From Streptomyces sp. NBC_00569 (lineage in GTDB: Bacteria; Actinomycetota; Actinomycetes; Streptomycetales; Streptomycetaceae): a stretch of 64,000 bases of DNA. The stretch spans positions 9,851,001 through 9,915,000 of the forward strand of contig NZ_CP107783.1 of NCBI RefSeq assembly GCF_036345255.1, in the 5' to 3' direction. The notes beneath the pieces are model-generated. The model was not told the DNA's origin. It saw only the letters and a list, made by a program, of their open reading frames with translations, and did no database searches. Of this stretch, positions 34,803 to 43,762 are shown piece by piece (the first letter of the stretch is position 1; the number at the start of each line of letters is the position of its first letter). The position numbers were made by a program, and so were the translations under genes.

Positions 34803-36281
34803 GTGCGGCAGGGGGGATTAGTCGACCCTTTTCCGTCGGCGCGCGGGCGTCTGGCGAACGGGTCGATCAGCGAGCCCGCTAACGAGTGGGAACAGCGGTA
34901 CCGCCGTACCGTGATCACCAGCGATACCGTCGCCACCGCCTTGGTGGTGGGGGGGATCGGCAACTTCTTCGGGGCCCGGGACGCGGCCAACTGGCACGAG
35001 AAGTGGGGCATTCTCGCATTCGGCACCGAGTTGCTGGTGCTGGGAGCGCTTGCGGTGAGCCGGGCGTGGGCTCCGGCCGTGCTCGGCCAGGGTGCCGAGG
35101 AGTTCCGCCGGCTCGGACGCTCGCTGTTCACGGCGACCGTCGCGCTGGCGCTCGGCGGGATCGCCCTCACCTCGCGCAACATCAAGCTCTGGATCTTCGT
35201 CGCGATCCCGGCGATCGCGCTCGTCACCATGACCTCGCGGTATGTGCTCCGCCTCTCGCTGCACAAACAGCGGAAGGAAGGACGATGCCTGAGACCGGTG
35301 CTCGCTGCCGGGAGTCCGGCCACCGTGCGCGACCTGATCACCCGAACCCGCAAGTTCCCTCACCTCGGCTGGCGGGTGGAGGCGGTGTGCACACCGGACG
35401 GGCTGGGGCTCGACGGTGACCAACTGGACGGGGTGCCGGTCGTCGGCCCACTGGCGGACGTCGCGAGCCACGTCCGCCGCGACGGCTACCGTGTCGTCGC
35501 GGTCACACCGGACTCGCACTGGTCACCGGACCGGCTGCAGCGGCTGGCCTGGAACCTCGAAGGCAGCGATGCCGAGATGGTCGTGGCCCCGGTGCTGATG
35601 GAGGTGGCCGGCCCGCGGCTGCACGTCGACGCGGTGCTCGGGATCCCGCTGCTGCGGGTCAGCATGCCGACCTTCACCGGTGGCCGCCGGGCGATCAAGG
35701 GGGTCGTCGACCGGTTGGGCGCGGCGGTCCTGCTGCTGCTGTTCGCGCCGCTGATGGTGCTCGTCGGGCTGCTCGTGCTGATGGACAGCCGGGGTGGGGC
35801 GTTGTACCGCCAGTGCAGGGTCGGCAAGGACGGCCGCGAGTTCACCATCTTCAAGTTCCGCACCATGGTCTCCGGGGCCCACGGGGCACGTGCCGAGCTG
35901 GCCGACCGCAACGAGGGCGCAGGGCTGCTGTTCAAGCTCCGCCGGGATCCGCGGGTGACCCGGGTGGGAGCAGTGCTGCGCCGGTACTCGATCGACGAAC
36001 TCCCGCAGCTCTTCAACGTACTCGCCGGATCGATGTCGCTCGTCGGTCCGCGGCCTCCGCTGCCGGAGGAGTCCGCGGCGTACGGCCCGGACATCCGGCG
36101 GCGGCTGCTGGTCAAGCCCGGACTCACCGGTCTGTGGCAGATCAGCGGACGCAGCGACCTGCCGTGGGAGGAGGCGGTCCGCCTCGACCTGCGGTACGTG
36201 GAGGACTGGTCGCTCGCCCTGGACGCAGTGATCTTGTGGAAGACGCTGCGTGCGGTGCTCCACGGGCAGGGGGCGTACTGA
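34803..36281 (+). CDS. initiating polyprenyl-phosphate sugar-1-phosphate transferase
   Basis: A 492-residue WcaJ/WbaP-type phosphoglycosyltransferase that loads the first sugar onto undecaprenyl phosphate at the cell membrane. Four N-terminal membrane segments and a CoA-binding-like domain precede the catalytic domain (about residues 295-490). That domain has its own membrane helix AVLLLLFAPLMVLVGLLVLM and the motifs FTIFKFRTM, RYSIDELPQLFNVLAGSMSL, VGPRPPLPEE and VKPGLTGLWQISGR. The start is GTG 34803 with GGGGGG 7 nt upstream. It is the first gene of the locus. Confidence 0.92.
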   Translation: MRQGGLVDPFPSARGRLANGSISEPANEWEQRYRRTVITSDTVATALVVGGIGNFFGARDAANWHEKWGILAFGTELLVLGALAVSRAWAPAVLGQGAEEFRRLGRSLFTATVALALGGIALTSRNIKLWIFVAIPAIALVTMTSRYVLRLSLHKQRKEGRCLRPVLAAGSPATVRDLITRTRKFPHLGWRVEAVCTPDGLGLDGDQLDGVPVVGPLADVASHVRRDGYRVVAVTPDSHWSPDRLQRLAWNLEGSDAEMVVAPVLMEVAGPRLHVDAVLGIPLLRVSMPTFTGGRRAIKGVVDRLGAAVLLLLFAPLMVLVGLLVLMDSRGGALYRQCRVGKDGREFTIFKFRTMVSGAHGARAELADRNEGAGLLFKLRRDPRVTRVGAVLRRYSIDELPQLFNVLAGSMSLVGPRPPLPEESAAYGPDIRRRLLVKPGLTGLWQISGRSDLPWEEAVRLDLRYVEDWSLALDAVILWKTLRAVLHGQGAY

Positions 36282-36354
36282 TGCGCGGGGGGCGCCGGCC
36301 GATCGGCGCGCGGACCGCAGGCCAAAAGGGCCTGCTTGGGGGGAGAGACGGGTC

Positions 36355-37671
36355 ATGAGAGTCAGCGTTTTCGGGCTCGGCTACGTGGGCTGCGTGTCAG
36401 CCGCGTGCCTGGCCAGCATGGGTCACGAGGTCATCGGGGTGGACGTTAACCAGGTGAAGGTGGACCTGGTCAACGACGGCAAGGCCCCGGTGGTCGAGGA
36501 GCGGATCGGCGAGCTCATCGCCGAGGTCGTGCGGACCGGGGCGTTGCGCGCCACCGCCGACGTCCGTGAGGCGATCATGGGCAGCGAGATATCGCTGGTC
36601 TGCGTGGGCACGCCGTCGGAGCCCAACGGCAGCCTGTGCACCACGTACCTGGAGCGGGTCACCGAGCAGATCGGCGCCGCGCTCGCCGAGCGGGGCGGGC
36701 AGCACACCGTCGTGTTCCGCAGCACCATGCTCCCGGGCACCTGTCTGAACCTGCTGGTTCCGATCCTGGAGAAGTCCGTCGGCGGCACGGCCGGGGTGGA
36801 CATCGGGGTCGCGGTCAACCCGGAGTTCCTGCGCGAGGGCACGAGCGTGCGGGACTTCTTCGACCCGCCCAAGACCGTCATCGGCGAGCTCGACCCGGCC
36901 AGCGGCGACGCGGTGGCGGCCCTGTATGAGGGCCTGCCCGGCGAGGTGTTCCGGGTGCCCGTCCCGACGGCCGAGGCGATCAAATACGCGGACAACGCCT
37001 TCCACGGCCTCAAGATCGGCTTCGCGAACGAGCTGGGGGCGGTGTGCCATGCGCTCGGGGTGGACTCGCACCAGGTGATGGACGTGTTCCTGGCCGACCG
37101 CAAACTGAACGTCAGCCCCGCCTACCTGCGGCCCGGCTTCGCCTTCGGTGGCTCCTGCCTGCCCAAGGACCTGCGCAGCCTGGTGCACGCGGCGCAGCGG
37201 GCAGACGTCTCGGTGCCCATCCTCGCTCACGTGCTGCCCTCCAACGCCGACCATCTGCAGCGCGCGGTGGAGCTGGTCGAGCGCACCGGCAAGCGCCGGG
37301 TGGGTCTGTTCGGGCTGTCCTTCAAACCCGGCACCGACGACCTGCGCGAGAGCCCGCTCGTCGAGCTGGCGGAGAGGCTCTTCGGCAAGGGCTACGACCT
37401 GAAGATCTACGACGCCAACGTGAGCCTCTCCCGGCTGATCGGCGCGAACCGCGAGTACATCGAGACGCGGCTGCCGCACCTCGCGCAGCTGCTCGCGGAC
37501 TCCGTCGACGAGGTGCTCGAGCACGCCGAGGTGTGCCTGGTCGGGACCAGGGATCCAGCCGTCCTCTCGGCGTTGCCCCATGGCGACGGCCCGGTGATTG
37601 TCGACCTGATCCGCCTTCCCGACGCCGAGACGCGTCGGACCGAACCGGGGTACGTGGGCCTTGCTTGGTAA
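36355..37671 (+). CDS. GDP-mannose/UDP-glucose 6-dehydrogenase, AlgD-like
   Basis: A 438-residue four-electron nucleotide-sugar dehydrogenase producing a uronic acid. MRVSVFGLGYVGCVSAACLA binds NAD, NPEFLREGTSVRDFFDPP and the catalytic cysteine segment FAFGGSCLPKDLRSL are present, and the C-terminal domain has GLSFKPGTDDLRESPLVELA, RLIGANREYIETRLPHLAQL and a terminal GLAW. The GANREYIE block and the C-terminal tail resemble Pseudomonas AlgD (GDP-mannose dehydrogenase, GANKEYIE and GICW), more than typical UDP-glucose dehydrogenases. GDP-mannuronate is therefore a plausible product, not proven. ATG 36355 follows GGGGGGAGAG. Confidence 0.88.
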   Translation: MRVSVFGLGYVGCVSAACLASMGHEVIGVDVNQVKVDLVNDGKAPVVEERIGELIAEVVRTGALRATADVREAIMGSEISLVCVGTPSEPNGSLCTTYLERVTEQIGAALAERGGQHTVVFRSTMLPGTCLNLLVPILEKSVGGTAGVDIGVAVNPEFLREGTSVRDFFDPPKTVIGELDPASGDAVAALYEGLPGEVFRVPVPTAEAIKYADNAFHGLKIGFANELGAVCHALGVDSHQVMDVFLADRKLNVSPAYLRPGFAFGGSCLPKDLRSLVHAAQRADVSVPILAHVLPSNADHLQRAVELVERTGKRRVGLFGLSFKPGTDDLRESPLVELAERLFGKGYDLKIYDANVSLSRLIGANREYIETRLPHLAQLLADSVDEVLEHAEVCLVGTRDPAVLSALPHGDGPVIVDLIRLPDAETRRTEPGYVGLAW

Positions 37672-38926
37672 CGCAACGAGCGGCGACGGGTCGAACCGGC
37701 GCGCGCTGATCCTCGTAGAGAACCTGTCGGTGCCGTTCGACCGGCGGGTGTGGCAGGAGTGCACGACGCTGCGCGACGCGGGCTGGACGGTGCACGTCAT
37801 CTGTCCCCGTGGGGAGAAGCGCGACACGGAACCGGAGGCCGTGATCGACGGGGTGCGGATCCACCGCTACCCGTTGCGCGCGGCCACCGGGGGACCGGCC
37901 GGCTACCTGCGGGAGTACGGATCGGCCCTGTGGCACACGGCCCGGCTGGCCCGCAAGGTCGGCCCGGTCCATGTGGTCCACGCCTGCAACCCGCCCGACC
38001 TGCTGTTCCTGTCGGCCCGGTGGCTGAAGCGGCGCGGCGCACGGTTCGTCTTCGACCAGCACGACCTGGTCCCCGAGCTGTACCTCTCCCGGTTCGGCCG
38101 CGGCGAGGATCTGCTCTACCGCGCCGTGTGCGCGCTGGAACGGCGGACCTACCGGGCAGCGGACGTCGTGCTCGCCACGAACGAGAGCTACCGGGACGTC
38201 GCGATGAGCCGTGGCGGGCAGCGGCCTGAGGACGTGTTCGTGGTGCGCAGCGCGCCCGCGGTCGACCGGTTCCAACCGGTCCCGCCCGAGCCGGAGTTGA
38301 AGCGCGGCAAGACTCATCTGCTGTGCTATCTCGGTGTCATGGGCCCCCAGGACGGCGTCGACTACGCCTTGCGGGCCCTGGCCAAGTTGCGCGACGAGTT
38401 CGGGCGGACCGACTGGCATGCGGTGTTCGTCGGCGCGGGCGACGCCTTCGACGCGATGGTGGAGCTGTCCCAGCGGCTCGGTCTCTCCGAGCAGGTGCAG
38501 TTCACGGGGCGCATTCCGGACGCCGAATTGGTGCGCTATCTGTCCACCGCGGATGTGTGCCTTTCCCCCGATCCGCGCAATCCGCTCAACGACGTGTCGA
38601 CCATGAACAAGGTTCTGGAGTACATGGCGATGGGCCGGCCGATCGTCTCGTTCGATCTGAAGGAGGCGCGCGTCTCCGCCGGTGAGGCCGCCGTCTACGC
38701 GCCCGCCAACGACGAAGCCGAATTCGCCGAGCTCATCACGCTGTTGATGGACGATCCGGAGAAGCGGGCCCGGATGGGGAAGATCGGCCAGGAGCGGATC
38801 AGCGGGCCGCTTTCCTGGCGGAACTCGCAAGCGTCGCTGCTCGCCGCCTACACCAGGGCCTGTGGTGAGCGCACGCCGGTGTCGGCGGGCGGCCCGGTCC
38901 GCACAGGGAAGAGGCAGCGCAGTTGA
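37661..38926 (+). CDS. glycosyltransferase family 4
   Basis: A 421-residue GT-B retaining glycosyltransferase. RALILVENLSVPFDRRVWQE opens the acceptor domain, and FVFDQHDLVPELYLSRFGRG is typical of the WbuB-like branch. In the donor domain HLLCYLGVMGPQDGVDYALR, FTGRIPDAELVRYLSTADVC and MNKVLEYMAMGRPIVSFDL carry the conserved glutamate region. The only usable start in frame is TTG 37661, overlapping the previous gene by 11 bp, so translation is likely coupled. It would add one sugar of the repeat unit at the inner membrane face. Confidence 0.87.
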   Translation: MLGNATSGDGSNRRALILVENLSVPFDRRVWQECTTLRDAGWTVHVICPRGEKRDTEPEAVIDGVRIHRYPLRAATGGPAGYLREYGSALWHTARLARKVGPVHVVHACNPPDLLFLSARWLKRRGARFVFDQHDLVPELYLSRFGRGEDLLYRAVCALERRTYRAADVVLATNESYRDVAMSRGGQRPEDVFVVRSAPAVDRFQPVPPEPELKRGKTHLLCYLGVMGPQDGVDYALRALAKLRDEFGRTDWHAVFVGAGDAFDAMVELSQRLGLSEQVQFTGRIPDAELVRYLSTADVCLSPDPRNPLNDVSTMNKVLEYMAMGRPIVSFDLKEARVSAGEAAVYAPANDEAEFAELITLLMDDPEKRARMGKIGQERISGPLSWRNSQASLLAAYTRACGERTPVSAGGPVRTGKRQRS

Positions 38927-40290
38927 GCGAGGACACGATACGCCTGGTCACGATCGGGCGGATTCTCCGTCGGCGTTGGCGGCTTCTCGCCGTCCTCGCC
39001 GTGGTGGGGGCGCTCGTCGGGTACGGCACCTCGGTGCTGTTCCCGCCGCGCTACACGGCGTCGGCGTCGGTACTGCTGCCAGGGCAGTGGGAGGAGCGCG
39101 AGCTGCTGACCCAGGTGGACATCGCGACCAGTTCGACGGTGGTGGACCGCGCGGCCGCCGCCCTCGACTGGAGCGGCGTCAGCGGTACCGAGCTGCGGGA
39201 TCGAGTGAGCGCCAAGGCCGCCGACGGGAACATCATCAAGATTTCGGGTACGGCCGACAGTCCGGAGCGCGCGCAGCAGCTTTCCGACCGGATGGCCCAG
39301 CAGTTCGTCAAATTCGCCAAGCGGATCGCGGGCGGCAGCACCGACTCCGAAGCGGCTACGGGTCCCGAGGCGCTGCGGCAGCAGGTGCAGGAGACCAACC
39401 GTCGCATCACCGACCTGGCCAATGCGGCCGATCCCGGGCAGACCGTGGAGAGCGTGCAGGCCCGCACCGCGCTCGAGAAGCTGCGTACCTCGCTGGAGGA
39501 GGCCATGACGAAGCTGGACCAGGCCGACCCGGCGACCGACAAGGCCGGCATGGTCGTCATGGGGCCGGCCGCCCGGCCGACCACCGAGGCGCCGCCGACG
39601 AGGGTGCAGCTCATCGTCGCCGGGGCGCTGCTGTTCTTCCTGCTCGCGGTCATCGGCCATCTCATTGCCGCCCGGGTGAATCGCCGGCTGCGCACCGAAC
39701 CGGAGATCGCCGCGGCGCTGGGTTCGGAGCTGCTCGGCACGGTCGACGTGGCTGGTGAACGATCCGCCCACCGGCCGGAAGGCGGGGGCCCACGAGCCTG
39801 GTTCCGCCGCCTCCTCGGCGTCGACACGCGGTGGGACACACCGACCCCACAGAGCTACGGCGACGAGGCCGGCAGGCGGATCCGCTACCGGCGGGTGTGC
39901 GCTCGCCTGCGGGAGCAACTGCCGGCCGCCCGGCGGCTGCTGGTTGTCGTACCGGAGGGTGACGAGATCGCCCGTCGGGCCGCCGGGCAGCTCGTCACCG
40001 AGGCGAAGGGCGATCCGCTGCTGCGGGTGGTGGAGGTGTCGGTGGACCGGCCGTTGGTGCCGGACCGCGACACAGAGTCCGGTGTCCTGGTCGTTCTCAG
40101 CGCGGGCAGCTGGACCGCGGAGCAGCTCGGGGGTATCGCCGAGGCGTGTGCGGACGGCAGGCATGAGGTCGTCGGCATCGTCGTCGCCGGCACGGTCCGG
40201 GCCCGTCCGACGGGGTCTGCCGGCCATGCGCCGGATGACTCCGCTCCGGCGTTCGCGGTGCGCGGCCACGTGAGGGGAGGTTCAGCGTGA
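38923..40290 (+). CDS. Wzz-like chain-length/co-polymerase protein with degenerate C-terminal domain
   Basis: A 455-residue membrane protein. RILRRRWRLLAVLAVVGALV is the first membrane helix and RVQLIVAGALLFFLLAVIGH the second. They enclose a periplasmic-side helical domain (about residues 45-225) with LPGQWEERELLTQVDIATSS. The cytoplasmic C-terminus (about 255-455) contains RRLLVVVPEGDEIARRAAGQ in the position of a BY-kinase Walker A loop, but no GKT/GKS motif, so kinase activity is unlikely. The start TTG 38923 overlaps the upstream stop (TTGA). Confidence 0.8.
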   Translation: MSEDTIRLVTIGRILRRRWRLLAVLAVVGALVGYGTSVLFPPRYTASASVLLPGQWEERELLTQVDIATSSTVVDRAAAALDWSGVSGTELRDRVSAKAADGNIIKISGTADSPERAQQLSDRMAQQFVKFAKRIAGGSTDSEAATGPEALRQQVQETNRRITDLANAADPGQTVESVQARTALEKLRTSLEEAMTKLDQADPATDKAGMVVMGPAARPTTEAPPTRVQLIVAGALLFFLLAVIGHLIAARVNRRLRTEPEIAAALGSELLGTVDVAGERSAHRPEGGGPRAWFRRLLGVDTRWDTPTPQSYGDEAGRRIRYRRVCARLREQLPAARRLLVVVPEGDEIARRAAGQLVTEAKGDPLLRVVEVSVDRPLVPDRDTESGVLVVLSAGSWTAEQLGGIAEACADGRHEVVGIVVAGTVRARPTGSAGHAPDDSAPAFAVRGHVRGGSA

Positions 40291-41798
40291 CGACGAGCAC
40301 GACTTCTGAGTCGTCGGCATCCGCTCCGCTCTTCGACCTGCAGGCGCTGGTGGTGGCGGTGCGCAGGCGCCGCCGCTTCTGGGGCGCGATGGCGCTGTTG
40401 GGCCTGCTGGTCGGCGCGGCGGTGGCGGTCCTGATGCCGCCTCCGCCGACCGCGGTGGCCAAGGTGCTGGTCGCGCACCAGGAGGACCAGCCGAACGACC
40501 CCGGGACGCTGATCCGCACCGACGTCGCGCTGCTGCAGACCACGCGGATCGCCAACGAGGCCCTGAAGTCCCTCAAGTCCACGGAAAAGCCCGAGGACTT
40601 CATGGAGGACTACGGGGGTGTCGGCCTGACCAACAACCTGATGCAGATCAATGTCACAGGTGACAGCGACGCGGACGCGGTGGCCCGCGCCAAGGCGCTG
40701 GCCGATGCGTTCGTCGCGGAACATGTGCGGCAGATACAGCAGGCCGCGGACGCCGAGTCCGATGCCCTGCGCCAGCAGCGTGACCGGATGCGGAAGGAAC
40801 TCGCACAGGTCAACAAGGCGATCGGAGACGGATCGCCGGAGACCGACCCGAAGGCGTCGGCGAACCTGGAGTCGCTCTTCGCGCGCCGGGCCGAACTCAC
40901 CTCGCGGATCACCGATTTCGACCAGCGCGCGGAGGAAGCGCGTGTCGGTACACCCCAGCTCATCGTCGGCACTCAGATCGTGGACGCCCCGCGCGCGGTG
41001 CGGCACTCCCTGACCAAGGCCGTTGCCACCGACTCCGCGATCGGGCTCGTCCTCGGGCTCGTCCTCGGGCTCGCGCTGGCCGCGGTCGGCGTGGTGGTGG
41101 CGGACCGCCCCGTGTTGCGCCGGGACATCGCGGCGAACCTGGGTGCCTCGGTCATCGCGGAACTGCCCGGCCGGTCGGGCAGGCGCCGACGGACCCGCGC
41201 GGCACGGGCACGGCTCACCGTGAGTCTCGCCCGCACCGTGCGCGGCTCCGCGGAACCGCTGTCCCTGCTGGAACTGGGCTGTGCGCGCAGCACGGGCGTG
41301 ATCGCCCTGGACCTCGCCAGGGCACTGGCGGAGGACGGACCAGTGGTCGTCATCGACGGTCTGCCCGGCTCGCAGCTCGCAGGCCGCCGCCCGAAGCCGG
41401 GAGATCCGACGGTGGTCAGCGGCGAGCGTGCCGCGGCCGCGTCGGATCAGGAGCGCCGGCTCGGCGTCGGCTCGGTCGCGCCCGGCACCGCGTGGACCGA
41501 TCTCCAGTACCTCGGTGCCCAGACCGTGCTCGTCGTGCGGGCCGGGCACGGCAGCGCCGCATGGCTGCACACCGTGGCGCGGCAGCTCGCGGACCAGCGC
41601 ATCGCGGTGATCGGTGTGGTGCTGATCGACCCCGATCCGCGTGACCGGACCGACGGCACGCTGTGGGACGGGCTGCACACCGCGCTGCGCGGCCGGAACC
41701 AGGCGCCGGCCCGGCACAACGGGGCGGGCCGGCGACGGACGGAGCGGCTGCCGATGTGGGCCGCACGGGTCCCGGACAACGACCAGGACGGGCGGTAG
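40287..41798 (+). CDS. second Wzz-like protein with degenerate kinase-like domain
   Basis: A 503-residue relative of the preceding protein. Helix one is FWGAMALLGLLVGAAVAVLM, helix two IGLVLGLVLGLALAAVGVVV. The coiled-coil between them includes SDALRQQRDRMRKELAQVNK. The C-terminal domain resembles a ParA/BY-kinase fold (SLLELGCARSTGVIALDLAR, DGPVVVIDGLPGS) but again lacks a Walker A lysine and a tyrosine-rich tail. GTG 40287 overlaps the previous stop. Two non-catalytic Wzz-like proteins side by side suggest a paired regulator of polymer length. Confidence 0.78.
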   Translation: MTTSTTSESSASAPLFDLQALVVAVRRRRRFWGAMALLGLLVGAAVAVLMPPPPTAVAKVLVAHQEDQPNDPGTLIRTDVALLQTTRIANEALKSLKSTEKPEDFMEDYGGVGLTNNLMQINVTGDSDADAVARAKALADAFVAEHVRQIQQAADAESDALRQQRDRMRKELAQVNKAIGDGSPETDPKASANLESLFARRAELTSRITDFDQRAEEARVGTPQLIVGTQIVDAPRAVRHSLTKAVATDSAIGLVLGLVLGLALAAVGVVVADRPVLRRDIAANLGASVIAELPGRSGRRRRTRAARARLTVSLARTVRGSAEPLSLLELGCARSTGVIALDLARALAEDGPVVVIDGLPGSQLAGRRPKPGDPTVVSGERAAAASDQERRLGVGSVAPGTAWTDLQYLGAQTVLVVRAGHGSAAWLHTVARQLADQRIAVIGVVLIDPDPRDRTDGTLWDGLHTALRGRNQAPARHNGAGRRRTERLPMWAARVPDNDQDGR

Positions 41799-41801
41799 GA
41801 C

Positions 41802-43730
41802 ATGTGTGGCGTCGCAGGCACCTACCGATGGCCGGACGGGAAGGTCGTGACCGACCGGCTCACCGACACGCTCGCCCACCGCGGTCCGGACGGGGCGGGC
41901 CGGTACAGCCACCCCGTCGGTGACGGCGAAGTGCACCTCGGACACCGCCGGCTGTCCATCATCGACCTGTCCGAGACCGGCGCCCAGCCGATGGTCAAGG
42001 ACGGTCTCGTCCTCACGTACAACGGCGAGCTGTACAACGCACCCGCCCTGCGGGCCGAGTTGGCGGCCGCCGGGGTGCGCTTCCGCGGTACCTCCGACAC
42101 CGAGGTGCTCCTCGAGGCCTGGCGGCGCTGGGGTACGGACTGTCTGCCCCGGCTGCGCGGCATGTTCGCGTTCGGTATCTTCAACGAGCGCACCGGTGAA
42201 CTGGTGCTGGTCCGCGACCAGTTGGGCATCAAGCCGCTGTTCCTGCTGCGGCGCGGCACGGGCCTGGTGTTCGCCTCCGAGCTCAAGGCGCTCGCCGCCG
42301 CGACCGGCGGGACGCTGGAGGTGGACGATGCGGCGCTGGTGGCCTCGCTGCTGTACTACTGGGTGCCGGACTCGCGGTGCGCGTTCCGCGAAGCGGAGAA
42401 GCTGCCGCCGGGGAGCTGGCTCCGGTGCCGGCCCGACGGCCGGGTGGAGCGCGGCCGGTTCTGGAACCTCAGGGACGTCGCCGCCGAGGGCCGGGAGCGG
42501 GCCCGCAGCGGCGAGCAGCCGGACCTTGCCGCCATCGTCGAGGAGTCGACCCGTCAGCACCTGCTCTCCGACGTGCCCGTGGCGACCTTCCTCTCCGGCG
42601 GTCTCGACTCCAGCTACCTGACCGCGCTGGCGGCCCGCGACCGGCCCGGGATCTCCGCCTACACGATCGGGTTCCGCGCCGAGGACGCCAGGTTCGAGGC
42701 GATGCCGGACGACCTGCGCTACGCCCGGCAGGTGGCCGAGCGGTTCGGCGTCGACCTGCACGAGATCGAGATCGCTCCGAATGTGCTCGACCTGCTGCCT
42801 CAGATGACGTACCACCTGGACGAGCCGATCGGCGACCCCGCCGCGATCAACACGTTCCTGATCTGCTCGGCCGCCCGGGAGGCCGGGGTCAAGGTGATGC
42901 TCTCGGGGATGGGCGCCGACGAGCTGTTCGCCGGGTACCGCAAGCACCTGGCCAACCTGCTCGCCCTGCGCTACCAGCGCGTCCCCCGGCCTCTGCGGCA
43001 CGGCCTGTCCAGGGCCGTGGACAGGCTGCCCGTCGCCACGGCCCGCCGGGGGTACCGGTCGGTGCGCTTCGCGAAGCGGTTCCTCTCCTTCGCCGATCTG
43101 CCCGAGGAGACCGCGTTCCGGCGCAGCTACACCATGTACGACCAGGACGAGCTGCTCGCCCTGGTCGATCCTGACCTGGCCGGGACGGTCGAGGACGTGC
43201 TGACCGAGCATGCCGACATCTACCAGGACAACGACCTCGACGACTTCGTCAACCGCATGTGCCTGGGCGACGCCCGGATGTTCCTGCCGGGGCTGAACCT
43301 CGCGTACACCGACCGGTCGAGCATGGCCGCGTCCACCGAGGTGCGGGTGCCGTATGTGGACGTCGAGGTGGTCAGGGCGGCGTTCGCGGTGCCCGGCGAT
43401 CGCAAGATCGTCGGACGGCAGGGCAAGGCCGTCCTCAAGGAGGCGGCCACCTCGGTCCTGCCCCGGGAGATCGTGTACCGGCCCAAGGGCCTGTTCAGCG
43501 CACCGCTGCGCGCCTGGATGAGCCGGGATCTGGCACCGCTGGTGCGCGAGGTGGTGAACGACGGCGTGCTCGTCAATTCCGGGCTTCTGCGCCGTGACGC
43601 GCTGGCGCGGATGGTCGCCGAGGACGCCGCCGGGCAGCGGGACTTCTCCAAGCATCTGTGGCATGTGCTGACGCTCGAGTACTGGTATCGCGGCGCGACT
43701 TCTGCCTCCGGCCGGAGCCAGGCGGCCTGA
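41802..43730 (+). CDS. AsnB-type glutamine-dependent amidotransferase
   Basis: A 642-residue protein with the asparagine-synthase layout. Cys2 (MCGVAGTYRWPDG) is the glutaminase nucleophile. LAHRGPDGAGRY, YNGELYNAPALRAEL and VRDQLGIKPLFLL complete that domain. The synthetase domain has FLSGGLDSSYLTALAA (PPi loop), MLSGMGADELFAGYRKHLAN and EVRVPYVDVEVV. In polysaccharide loci such enzymes (for example WbpS) amidate uronic-acid carboxyls. That role fits the nearby AlgD-like dehydrogenase. ATG 41802 is fixed by the need for Cys2. Confidence 0.88.
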   Translation: MCGVAGTYRWPDGKVVTDRLTDTLAHRGPDGAGRYSHPVGDGEVHLGHRRLSIIDLSETGAQPMVKDGLVLTYNGELYNAPALRAELAAAGVRFRGTSDTEVLLEAWRRWGTDCLPRLRGMFAFGIFNERTGELVLVRDQLGIKPLFLLRRGTGLVFASELKALAAATGGTLEVDDAALVASLLYYWVPDSRCAFREAEKLPPGSWLRCRPDGRVERGRFWNLRDVAAEGRERARSGEQPDLAAIVEESTRQHLLSDVPVATFLSGGLDSSYLTALAARDRPGISAYTIGFRAEDARFEAMPDDLRYARQVAERFGVDLHEIEIAPNVLDLLPQMTYHLDEPIGDPAAINTFLICSAAREAGVKVMLSGMGADELFAGYRKHLANLLALRYQRVPRPLRHGLSRAVDRLPVATARRGYRSVRFAKRFLSFADLPEETAFRRSYTMYDQDELLALVDPDLAGTVEDVLTEHADIYQDNDLDDFVNRMCLGDARMFLPGLNLAYTDRSSMAASTEVRVPYVDVEVVRAAFAVPGDRKIVGRQGKAVLKEAATSVLPREIVYRPKGLFSAPLRAWMSRDLAPLVREVVNDGVLVNSGLLRRDALARMVAEDAAGQRDFSKHLWHVLTLEYWYRGATSASGRSQAA

Positions 43731-43762
43731 CAGCGTTGAAAGTTGAAACAAGAGGAGCTCGG

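Noticed and set aside
39885..43751. 1288-residue open frame on the minus strand
   Set aside because: It is antisense to the Wzz-like and AsnB genes, has no family motifs, and is explained by third-position GC bias of the sense genes.
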